Translations under genes and position numbers: made by a program
Notes under the pieces: generated by a model
What the model saw: the letters and a program-made list of their open reading frames with translations, nothing else
Databases searched by the model: none
What the model was told of the DNA's origin: nothing
Shown: piece after piece, positions 8,297 through 14,599 of the stretch
How the letters are laid out: every line of letters starts with the position of its first letter
Numbering within the stretch: the stretch's first letter is position 1
Source of the DNA: Lachnospiraceae bacterium
GTDB taxonomy: Bacteria; Bacillota; Clostridia; Lachnospirales; Lachnospiraceae
Direction: 5' to 3'
DNA: 34,306 bases
Assembly (NCBI GenBank): GCA_017482485.1
Contig: JAFUMV010000064.1
Location: 1 to 34,306, forward strand

Positions 8297-8533
8297 TTAT
8301 ATATCATAATCGTCAGGACGGAAACGATTATTTTCATCAGAATGATGCTCGCAGATATCACCAATTTCGCAGTTGAGAATATTGCATAAAATATCCAGCG
8401 TGTTTGTAGTCACGTTTTCATTTTTCTTGAGGCGGTCCAGCTGGCCTCTGCTGATTCCATAATCACGGATGAGCTGATACTGGGTGATCTGGCGCTCTTT
8501 GAGCATGTTCCATAGCCTGTCAAATTTAATCAT
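8297..8533 (-). CDS. Small XRE/Cro-type helix-turn-helix regulator
   Basis: A 78-residue DNA-binding protein that is almost only an HTH_XRE domain. The helix-turn-helix reads TQYQLIRDYGISRGQLDRLKKNENVT in two steps (about residues 17-43) and is followed by the usual NTLDILCNILNCEIGDICEH helix (~44-63). The acidic C-terminal tail has no extra domain. GAGGA precedes its ATG. It is the first gene of the minus-strand unit with the zinc-ribbon and TPM genes and is divergent from the DUF6809 gene. The intergenic region holds two matching dyads (8621-8640 and 8660-8679) that are good candidates for its binding sites, which would give autoregulation and control of the divergent gene. The target assignment is inference. 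Confidence 0.8.
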   Translation of the reverse strand: MIKFDRLWNMLKERQITQYQLIRDYGISRGQLDRLKKNENVTTNTLDILCNILNCEIGDICEHHSDENNRFRPDDYDI

Positions 8534-8620
8534 GGTAGTCCTCGATTCGGTGCAGGAAGATGACGTATCCTGTATAGTTAGTCTGGTAAAATAATCATCT
8601 CAGTACCCAAAATGAAAATA

Positions 8621-8640
8621 ATTCCCCGTATATGGGGAAT
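8621..8640. promoter_or_regulatory. Operator-like dyad 1
   Basis: ATTCCCC, a 6-base centre GTATAT, and GGGGAAT form a perfect inverted repeat. It lies in the divergent control region between the XRE gene and the DUF6809 gene and shares its pattern with dyad 2, with centres 39 bases apart. Likely bound by the XRE protein (inference). Confidence 0.6.
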
Positions 8641-8653
8641 ATAAACGAAAAGC

Positions 8654-8682
8654 TTGTTTATTCCCTGTATACGGGGTATACT
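8654..8682 (+). promoter_or_regulatory. Promoter with operator-like dyad 2 in its spacer
   Basis: TTGTTT (8654-8659), 17 bases, TATACT (8677-8682) is a plausible sigma-A promoter reading towards the DUF6809 gene. The dyad ATTCCC-TGTATACG-GGGTAT (8660-8679) fills the spacer and overlaps the -10, so a bound protein would block polymerase. It matches dyad 1 at most positions. Confidence 0.5.
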
Positions 8683-8711
8683 ATAAGATGCCGGTAGAAA
8701 AAAGTAAGGAA

Positions 8712-8740
8712 TTGACTTTTTTACGGCAATAAATTATGAA
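8712..8740 (+). promoter_or_regulatory. Sigma-A-type promoter upstream of DUF6809 gene
   Basis: TTGACT (8712-8717), 17-base spacer, TATGAA (8735-8740). It is closer to the gene than the dyad-covered promoter and has no dyad over it, so the gene may have one regulated and one constitutive start. Confidence 0.5.
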
Positions 8741-8779
8741 TGATCGGACAGTTGAAAAACATAAGGGAGATATCAGCAA

Positions 8780-9052
8780 ATGGATAAGAATATTATCATA
8801 GATTTATATTATGGACGTTTAAATCCAATGGAAATGGAAATTGGAGAAAAAGAGGAGTTTGAACGGCACAGCAGAAATTTTATAACAGGAATGGAAGCTT
8901 TTGCACAGAAGCTGCCGCCTCAGCTGAAAGAAGAATTTATAAAAATATGTGAGGATGAAATGAAATCAGAAGAAATCCTGCACAGAGACGGCTTTTGCAA
9001 AGGTTTTGAACTGGGACTTAAAATGGCTGTGGAAGCGCTCTGCAGAGAATGA
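8780..9052 (+). CDS. Small DUF6809-like protein
   Basis: A 90-residue protein of unknown function. It resembles the DUF6809 family of Firmicutes: an N-terminal LYYGRLNPME block, a central Glu/Lys-rich helix (KLPPQLKEEFIKICEDEMKS), and a C-terminal CKGFELGLKMAVEAL block. No signal peptide, membrane helix or metal motif is seen, so it should be cytoplasmic. GGGAG precedes ATG 8780 at normal spacing. It is transcribed away from the XRE operon across the shared dyad region, and its control region makes it a likely XRE target. The family call is from memory of the pattern and was not searched. Confidence 0.65.
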   Translation: MDKNIIIDLYYGRLNPMEMEIGEKEEFERHSRNFITGMEAFAQKLPPQLKEEFIKICEDEMKSEEILHRDGFCKGFELGLKMAVEALCRE

Positions 9053-9077
9053 ATCAGTAAAATAGTGCAAATATTGT

Positions 9078-9106
9078 TTGCCTTTTTTTGCCAAGTGCGT
9101 TATAAT
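9078..9106 (+). promoter_or_regulatory. Promoter of the flavin reductase-rubredoxin gene
   Basis: TTGCCT (9078-9083), 17 bases, then a perfect TATAAT (9101-9106), 42 bases before the start codon. Confidence 0.6.
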
Positions 9107-9147
9107 TAAAACAGGAATAATTACTGATTTAAGAAAGGAAATTTATT

Positions 9148-9789
9148 ATGAACACAAATGCATTCAGAAAACTTTCTTATGGCGTATATATCGTTTCTGC
9201 ATGGGATAACGGCAGAGCAACCGGCTGTACAGCCAACTCTGCAATGCAGATTACTTCCACGCCGGCAACAATTGCAGTGAGCATCAATCACAACAACTAC
9301 ACGAATAAATGTATCCAGGACAGCGGGCGCTTTGCGGTATCCATTCTTTCAGAGCAGTCAGATCCTTCCATCATCGGTACATTCGGTTTTCAGTCCGGTG
9401 AAACGGTGAATAAATTTGACAGTGTTGCATATGAACTGAAGGGATATATGCCTGTGGTGAAGGATTCCTGTGCATATATTGTCTGTGAAGTGATTGATAA
9501 GATGGAAACAGAGACCCATACCGTATTTCTGGGAAAAGTGGTTGATGCAGATGTTTTGAGCGATCAGGATCCCATGACCTATGCTTATTATCACAATGTG
9601 GTAAAGGGCAAGAGTCCCAAGAATGCGCCTACCTACATTCCGGAAGCTCAAGAGAGCAAGGCCACTGAAAAATGGGTGTGCGGAATCTGCGGCTATGTTT
9701 ATGAAGGCGATACTCCTTTTGAAGAGCTGCCGGAGGATTATACCTGTCCGGTATGCAAACAGCCGAAAGAAATATTTGTTAAGAAATAA
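9148..9789 (+). CDS. Flavin reductase-like (flavoredoxin) domain fused to rubredoxin
   Basis: A 213-residue two-domain electron-transfer protein. Residues ~1-155 form an FMN-binding split-barrel flavin reductase-like domain ([21 protein letters not shown] at the start, ISINHNN-like segment near residue 50). Residues ~175-213 form a C-terminal rubredoxin with iron ligands Cys178, Cys181, Cys200 and Cys203 ([10 protein letters not shown] and CPVCKQ). The same architecture occurs in the high-molecular-weight rubredoxin (Hrb) of acetogens, which passes electrons from NAD(P)H to diiron flavoproteins for oxygen or NO reduction. No such partner is in this window. It has its own promoter, the ribosome binding site AAAGGAA before ATG 9148, and a downstream stem-loop, so it appears monocistronic. 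Function in oxidative stress is inferred. Confidence 0.85.
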   Translation: MNTNAFRKLSYGVYIVSAWDNGRATGCTANSAMQITSTPATIAVSINHNNYTNKCIQDSGRFAVSILSEQSDPSIIGTFGFQSGETVNKFDSVAYELKGYMPVVKDSCAYIVCEVIDKMETETHTVFLGKVVDADVLSDQDPMTYAYYHNVVKGKSPKNAPTYIPEAQESKATEKWVCGICGYVYEGDTPFEELPEDYTCPVCKQPKEIFVKK

Positions 9790-9814
9790 AGTGCGCACGT
9801 GTGTATGCGTTCTG

Positions 9815-9853
9815 ATCCCGGCAGGTATTGAATCACCTGCCGGGATTTGTTAT
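9815..9853 (+). terminator. Stem-loop terminator after flavin reductase-rubredoxin gene
   Basis: ATCCCGGCAGGT (9815-9826) and ACCTGCCGGGAT (9835-9846) form a perfect 12-bp stem with an 8-base loop, followed by TTGTTA. The T-tract is poor but the stem is very stable. Confidence 0.7.
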
Positions 9854-9928
9854 ACTGTTAAAAGCGGCGGACAGGGTCTTGGGAAAGATGGATGACTGCA
9901 GACGTTTGTCAGAAGATGGAAAGGACGC

Positions 9929-10420
9929 ATGATGGCTAAAAATAAAGAAATAAAAACGAACGCCATGCGCATACTGGACCGGATGAAAATATCCTATGCG
10001 CATTATACTTACGAATGTGAAGAATTTATTGACGGGATGCAGATTGTGGAAAAGCTTAAGCTGGATCCGACAAAGGTGTATAAGACACTGGTGACACAAA
10101 GCGCGTCCAAAGAATATTTTGTATTTGTTATTCCGGTAGCAGAGGAGCTGGATTTAAAGAAGGCGGCAAGAGTTGTGAACCAGAAGTCACTGGCTATGAT
10201 TCATGTAAAAGATATCAATCAGATCACCGGATATGTCCGGGGCGGATGTACCGCCGTCGGTATGAAGAAACAGTATGTTACGGTGATTGATGAGACGGCG
10301 GAGGCATTGGACACCATGGTGGTCAGCGGGGGAAGAATCGGCTCGCAGATTGAATTAAGGCCCCAGGATCTGGCGAAGGCCTCCAACGCGCAGTTTGCAC
10401 CGGTGACAGTGGAAGGATAG
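9929..10420 (+). CDS. ybaK: Cys-tRNA(Pro)/aminoacyl-tRNA deacylase, YbaK/EbsC family
   Basis: Predicted trans-editing hydrolase that removes cysteine wrongly attached to tRNA-Pro. The protein is 163 residues, the usual YbaK length, and single-domain. Visible family features are VYKTLVTQ (conserved Lys in the substrate pocket, about residue 51), VIPVAEELDLKKAARV, and the glycine-rich GYVRGGCTAVGMKKQ. VSGGRIGSQIELRPQDL is near the C terminus. ATG 9929 has AAAGGA upstream; a second ATG directly follows. It lies 18 bases before mtnA on the same strand, so the two are probably cotranscribed, without an obvious functional link. The exact substrate among the YbaK/ProX relatives is not certain. Confidence 0.85.
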   Translation: MMAKNKEIKTNAMRILDRMKISYAHYTYECEEFIDGMQIVEKLKLDPTKVYKTLVTQSASKEYFVFVIPVAEELDLKKAARVVNQKSLAMIHVKDINQITGYVRGGCTAVGMKKQYVTVIDETAEALDTMVVSGGRIGSQIELRPQDLAKASNAQFAPVTVEG

Positions 10421-10438
10421 AAAGAAAAGGGAAAGACT

Positions 10439-11530
10439 ATGGAAAACAAAAAGAACATCATGGAGTGCGAAACTGTTGATTTGAACCTGCAGAATAAAAC
10501 AGTTGTGATCATCGACCAGACAAAGCTTCCGGGAAGAACAGAAATGATAGAGCTAAAGACTGCGCAGGAGATATGGGACGCGATTTATTTGCTCAAGGTG
10601 CGGGGCGCACCGGCAATTGGGGTGGCAGCCGCTTTTGGAATCTATATTCTGGCTGATGCAATAAAAGATGAAACATACGCAGGATTTCTTGCAGAATTTC
10701 AGAAGCAGAAGGAATATCTGGATTCTGCCCGTCCTACGGCGGCAAATCTGTCCTGGGCATTAAAACGGATGGAGAAAGTGGTGTTGGATAACAGCGATAA
10801 GGCTGTGTCTGAAATCAAGGAACTGTTAAAGTTGGAATCCATCGCCATCAAGGAAGAAGACGTATGGGTATGCAAAACCATCGGAGAGTATGGTCTGAGC
10901 CTGGTAAAGCCGGGGGACGGAATTCTGACCCACTGCAATGCGGGGCAGCTTGCCACCAGCAAATACGGGACTGCGACAGCTCCGATTTATCTGGGCCAGG
11001 AACGGGGCTATAATTTCCACGTGTATGCGGACGAAACCAGACCGCTTTTGCAGGGAGCCCGTCTTACTTCCTACGAGCTGCATTCTGCGGGGGTGGATGT
11101 AACGCTGATCTGCGATAACATGTCAGCAACAGTCATGAAAAACGGCTGGGTAAACGCTGTGTTTGTGGGCTGTGACAGGGTTGCCGCCAATGGAGATACC
11201 GCAAATAAGATCGGCACCTCTGTGGTGGCCACAGTGGCAAAACGTTACAATGTTCCCGTTTATATTTGTGCGCCCACTTCCACCATTGATATGAACACGG
11301 CCACCGGCGCGGACATTCATATTGAACAGCGCCCGGCAGAGGAAGTGACTGAGATGTGGTACAAAGAAAGAATGGCTCCGGAAGGCGTGAAAGTATTTAA
11401 CCCGGCTTTTGATGTGACGGATCACGATCTGATTGCGGGAATTGTGACGGAATATGGTATCGCATATGCGCCCTATACAGAATCTCTTGCAGGAATTTTT
11501 AAGAAAAAAAAGGAAGCACAGAAAAAGTGA
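10439..11530 (+). CDS. mtnA: S-methyl-5-thioribose-1-phosphate isomerase
   Basis: Isomerises 5-methylthioribose-1-phosphate to the ribulose form in methionine salvage; relatives also act on 5-deoxyribose-1-phosphate. The protein is 363 residues. Family hallmarks are [14 protein letters not shown] (54-67), [10 protein letters not shown] with catalytic Cys166, [13 protein letters not shown], and [17 protein letters not shown] with catalytic Asp246. Both catalytic residues are present, which separates it from the eIF2B-like relatives. ATG 10439 has GGGAAAG before it. No other salvage gene (mtnK, mtnB, mtnD or mtnN) is in the window, so its route here is unclear. It converges on the Cys-rich protein gene across a shared terminator. 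Confidence 0.93.
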   Translation: MENKKNIMECETVDLNLQNKTVVIIDQTKLPGRTEMIELKTAQEIWDAIYLLKVRGAPAIGVAAAFGIYILADAIKDETYAGFLAEFQKQKEYLDSARPTAANLSWALKRMEKVVLDNSDKAVSEIKELLKLESIAIKEEDVWVCKTIGEYGLSLVKPGDGILTHCNAGQLATSKYGTATAPIYLGQERGYNFHVYADETRPLLQGARLTSYELHSAGVDVTLICDNMSATVMKNGWVNAVFVGCDRVAANGDTANKIGTSVVATVAKRYNVPVYICAPTSTIDMNTATGADIHIEQRPAEEVTEMWYKERMAPEGVKVFNPAFDVTDHDLIAGIVTEYGIAYAPYTESLAGIFKKKKEAQKK

Positions 11531-11550
11531 AAATTCGGTGCATGGAAAAT

Positions 11551-11591
11551 AAAAACAGCCGGAACGGTTTGGATGCCGTGCCGGCTGTTCT
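11551..11591. terminator. Terminator between convergent mtnA and Cys-rich gene
   Basis: AACAGCCGG (11554-11562) pairs with CCGGCTGTT (11581-11589), with an inner ACGG/CCGT extension. The A-run at 11551-11555 gives a T-run on the minus strand, so it mainly ends the minus-strand gene; the plus strand has only a weak T-tract. Confidence 0.75.
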
Positions 11592-11620
11592 TCTACAGTG
11601 GCGAAATGAATCTTTTACTT

Positions 11621-12025
11621 CTAAAATTTCAATACTTCCTCCACAACCTCCACTGCATTCATAATGCAGTCAGGACAGCTGCAGAGAACTTCTCCCGTAT
11701 CGATCCCTTTCAATTCCCGGCAGATGGTGGAATGACACTTTTCTTTGAAAAGGTTCAGCATTTCTTTGGAAATTTTATAAGTGTCAGCTTTGGTGGCCGG
11801 TGCATCGATATTTCCGTCGCTGTTATAAAAGCCGGCCAGCATGATGGCACCGGAAAGAGCACCGCAGGTGCCGTCCATACAGCCCATGCCAAGGCCGAAG
11901 CCTTCGCCTGCTTTGAATAAAGTTGCAACATCCACGCCGATTTCCTGGGCGTAAGCGCAGGCCACAGCCTGGCAGCAATTGAATTTACGATCGTGCAATG
12001 CGATAGCAAGTTCTTTTTTTGTCAT
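11621..12025 (-). CDS. C_GCAxxG_C_C family cysteine-rich protein
   Basis: A 134-residue protein of the C_GCAxxG_C_C family, probably a redox or metal-binding protein of unknown role. It has at least ten cysteines: Cys17-Cys18 in FNCCQAV, Cys23, GMGCMDGTCGALSGA in the family core, CHSTICRELKG, and the C-terminal CSCPDC. Members are often near transporters or reductases, but none is adjacent here. AGGAG precedes its ATG at good spacing. It is monocistronic, divergent from ptb, with promoters set back to back. The paired cysteines could bind a metal cluster or cycle as disulfides; that is inference. Confidence 0.8.
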   Translation of the reverse strand: MTKKELAIALHDRKFNCCQAVACAYAQEIGVDVATLFKAGEGFGLGMGCMDGTCGALSGAIMLAGFYNSDGNIDAPATKADTYKISKEMLNLFKEKCHSTICRELKGIDTGEVLCSCPDCIMNAVEVVEEVLKF

Positions 12026-12095
12026 GGTAGTATCTCCTTTGTATTGGGTGTGTGCTTATTTATGCACTGCAATTAAGCCCGGTTTGCATAAATTA

Positions 12096-12124
12096 AGTGT
12101 AGCACAATTTTTATAAGATGGGAA
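12096..12124 (-). promoter_or_regulatory. Promoter of the Cys-rich gene
   Basis: On the minus strand, TTCCCA, 17 bases, then TGC-TACACT, an extended -10. The -35 is weak. It lies back to back with the ptb promoter, only 7 bases apart. Confidence 0.4.
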
Positions 12125-12131
12125 GCACCCC

Positions 12132-12160
12132 TTGACCCACTGACGGCAAAGTGTTATTAT
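12132..12160 (+). promoter_or_regulatory. Promoter of ptb-buk
   Basis: TTGACC (12132-12137), exact 17-base spacer, TATTAT (12155-12160), giving a ~100-base leader before ptb. The leader contains a GGCC...GGCC inverted repeat (about 12190-12224) but no recognised riboswitch. Confidence 0.7.
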
Positions 12161-12268
12161 TTTAACATAAAGAGACCTTGATTTTCTGCGGCCAATTTTA
12201 CTTTAACTGCGGAAGTTGAGGCCGGAAAATGGCATTTGAATATCATATCACAAATGAGGTGGAGACAA

Positions 12269-13183
12269 ATGATTACAAATTTTGAAGGACTTATTTCCAA
12301 GGTTAAGGAATGCAGCAAGAAGAAGGTTGCTGTAGCGGTAGCACAGGATGATGCAGTGCTGGAAGCAGTGCAGGCTGCAAAAGAGCAGGGGATTGCGGAT
12401 GCGATTTTAGTAGGTGATGAAGCAAAGATCAGAGAAATCGCAGCGGAGCTGAACATGGATCTTTCCGATTATGAAATCATCAATGAGCCCGATAACTGGC
12501 AGGCAGCTTTAACCGCTGTTAAGCTGGCGCATGACGGTGTTGCTGACATGTATATGAAGGGTCTGATTGATACCAAATCTTTCTTAAAGAGCATTCTGGA
12601 CAAGGAAGTTGGTCTTCGTACCGGCAAGCCACTTTCCCATGTTGCAGTATTTGAAGTGGAAGGCATCAAACAGCTGCTGTTTTTAACAGACGTTGCATTT
12701 ATGACATATCCTACACTGGAGGATAAGGTACATATCATTGAGAATACCGTAGAAGTTGCTCACGCATGCGGTCTGGAGTGTCCCAAGGTTGCACCTCTTG
12801 CAGCAGTTGAAGTGGTGAATCCCAAGATGCCCGCTACCGTAGAAGCAGCAGAACTGACCAAGATGAACGAAGAAGGAAAGATCACAGGATGTATCGTGGA
12901 CGGACCTCTTTCCATGGATATTGCAATTGATCCGGAAGCAGCAGCTCATAAAGGTGCTGCCGGCAGAAAAGTGGCAGGCGATGCAGATATTCTGCTCTTC
13001 CCTGACATCCATGCAGGCAATCTGGTATACAAGACACTGGTTCATACCGCTAAGGTACAAAACGGCTGTATTCTGACCGGTACTAAGGTTCCGGCAATTC
13101 TGACAAGCCGTTCCGACAGCTTCCAGACGAAGGTGAATTCCATCGCTCTGGCAGCAGTAGTAGCAGAAGGTTTAAATAAATAA
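12269..13183 (+). CDS. ptb: Phosphate butyryltransferase
   Basis: Converts butyryl-CoA and phosphate to butyryl-phosphate and CoA, taking over the product of the operon at 1-5700. The protein is 304 residues, right for Ptb and shorter than most phosphotransacetylases. Recognisable blocks are AILVGDEAKIREIA, VADMYMKGLIDTKSFLKSIL, LLFLTDVAFMTYP, CIVDGPLSMDIAID and DILLFPDIHAGNLVYKTL. ATG 12269 is preceded by AGGTGGA; an in-frame upstream ATG at 12236 has none and is rejected. buk follows 81 bases later. Distinction from phosphate acetyltransferase rests on length and on pairing with a butyrate-kinase-type partner. Confidence 0.92.
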   Translation: MITNFEGLISKVKECSKKKVAVAVAQDDAVLEAVQAAKEQGIADAILVGDEAKIREIAAELNMDLSDYEIINEPDNWQAALTAVKLAHDGVADMYMKGLIDTKSFLKSILDKEVGLRTGKPLSHVAVFEVEGIKQLLFLTDVAFMTYPTLEDKVHIIENTVEVAHACGLECPKVAPLAAVEVVNPKMPATVEAAELTKMNEEGKITGCIVDGPLSMDIAIDPEAAAHKGAAGRKVAGDADILLFPDIHAGNLVYKTLVHTAKVQNGCILTGTKVPAILTSRSDSFQTKVNSIALAAVVAEGLNK

Positions 13184-13264
13184 AAAGCAGCAGTGCGCAC
13201 GGAGGCAGAAGTAAGTGCGTCCGAGAAGGCGGCAAACTGATAACAGAATAAGGAGAATTGAGTC

Positions 13265-14332
13265 ATGGCAATCAAAAGCTTAATCATCAATCCCGGCTCC
13301 ACATCCACCAAAATCGGTGTTTTTGAAGACGAGACACTTTTATTTGAAGAAACCCTGCGTCATCCCACCGAGGAGATTGCAAAGTATGCTTCCATCATCG
13401 ACCAGAAGGATTTTCGTAAGGATATTATTGTAAATTTCTTAAAGGAAAAAGACTGCGATATCAAATCCTTTGATGTAATTGTAGGCCGCGGCGGTCTGTT
13501 AAAGCCTATTCCGGGCGGCACCTATGCTGTCAGCGATGCTCTGCTGGCCGACTTAAAGACAGGTGTGCAGGGACAGCACGCTTCCAACCTTGGCGGTATT
13601 CTTGCAAGAGAAATCGGCGATGAAATCGGTGCACCTTCCTATATTGTTGACCCTGTAGTCGTTGATGAACTCACGGAAGTGGCACGTATTTCCGGTATGC
13701 CTGAACTTCCCAGAAGAAGTATCTTCCATGCGCTTAATCAGAAAGCTGTTGCAAGAAGATACGCAAAAGAACAGGGGGTTAAGTATGAAGACCTGAATCT
13801 GATCGTTATCCATATGGGCGGCGGTGTTTCTGTCGGCGCACATAAGAAGGGACAGATTGTGGATGTGAATAACATTCTGGACGGCGAAGGCGCATTTTCT
13901 CCCGAACGTGCAGGTACAGTTCCGGTAGGCGATCTGATCAAGCTGTGTTTCTCCGGCAAATATACGGAGAAGGAAATCTACAAGAAGATCTGCGGCAACG
14001 GCGGATACAACGGCTATCTTGGAACTAACGATGCCCGTGATGTGGAAAAGCTGGCAAAGGAAGGGAATCATAAGGCACAGGTTGTTTTGGATGCTTTCTA
14101 TTATCAGTTGGCTAAGGATGCCGGTGCTATGGCAGCAGTTCTGTGCGGTAAGGTAGATCAGATCATTCTGACCGGCGGTATCGCATACTCTCCGCTCACC
14201 AGAGAAAAACTGGAAGAGAGACTTGGCTTTATCGCTCCGTTCACCGTATATCCCGGTGAAGATGAGCTTTTGGCGCTTGCACAGGGCGCACCGCGCGTCA
14301 TGAAGGGCGAAGAGGCTGCCAAGGAATATTGA
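13265..14332 (+). CDS. buk: Butyrate kinase
   Basis: Transfers phosphate from butyryl-phosphate to ADP, giving butyrate and ATP, the energy-yielding last step. The protein is 355 residues, the Buk length, in the acetokinase/ASKHA fold. The N-terminal phosphate loop is [14 protein letters not shown] (9-22). The second phosphate motif is [15 protein letters not shown] and the adenosine motif is [11 protein letters not shown]. The [20 protein letters not shown] segment is typical of Buk rather than AckA. AAGGAG precedes ATG 13265. It forms a two-gene operon with ptb and is closed by a terminator. Branched-chain acyl phosphates are possible alternative substrates. Confidence 0.93.
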   Translation: MAIKSLIINPGSTSTKIGVFEDETLLFEETLRHPTEEIAKYASIIDQKDFRKDIIVNFLKEKDCDIKSFDVIVGRGGLLKPIPGGTYAVSDALLADLKTGVQGQHASNLGGILAREIGDEIGAPSYIVDPVVVDELTEVARISGMPELPRRSIFHALNQKAVARRYAKEQGVKYEDLNLIVIHMGGGVSVGAHKKGQIVDVNNILDGEGAFSPERAGTVPVGDLIKLCFSGKYTEKEIYKKICGNGGYNGYLGTNDARDVEKLAKEGNHKAQVVLDAFYYQLAKDAGAMAAVLCGKVDQIILTGGIAYSPLTREKLEERLGFIAPFTVYPGEDELLALAQGAPRVMKGEEAAKEY

Positions 14333-14360
14333 CTCTGTTTTTAATCATGAATCAAGTACA

Positions 14361-14398
14361 AAGACGGTCTGGCATGGGGTGTCAGATCGTCTTTTTTT
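14361..14398 (+). terminator. Intrinsic terminator after buk
   Basis: AAGACGGTCTG (14361-14371) pairs with CAGATCGTCTT (14383-14393 approx.) with one internal mismatch, followed by a run of seven T. Confidence 0.85.
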
Positions 14399-14463
14399 AC
14401 CTACAAAATAATGAATTTTCTGTTAAATATTTGTTATAACTTTGGGGGAAAGATGCCTGCGCC

Positions 14464-14492
14464 TTGCTTTTTGGAAATGAATCTGGTAGAAT
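14464..14492 (+). promoter_or_regulatory. Promoter of secA
   Basis: TTGCTT (14464-14469), 17-base spacer, TAGAAT (14487-14492). The ~100-base leader holds a stem-loop CCTGTAATTT / AAATTGCAGG (about 14515-14540). Confidence 0.55.
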
Positions 14493-14599
14493 ATACGTTG
14501 AGTTTATGCATCATCCTGTAATTTGCATGTAAATTGCAGGGTGCAGTTTGGAAAACAGGTGCAAAAGCCTGCATGTATGATTGATTGGAGAACAGATAC

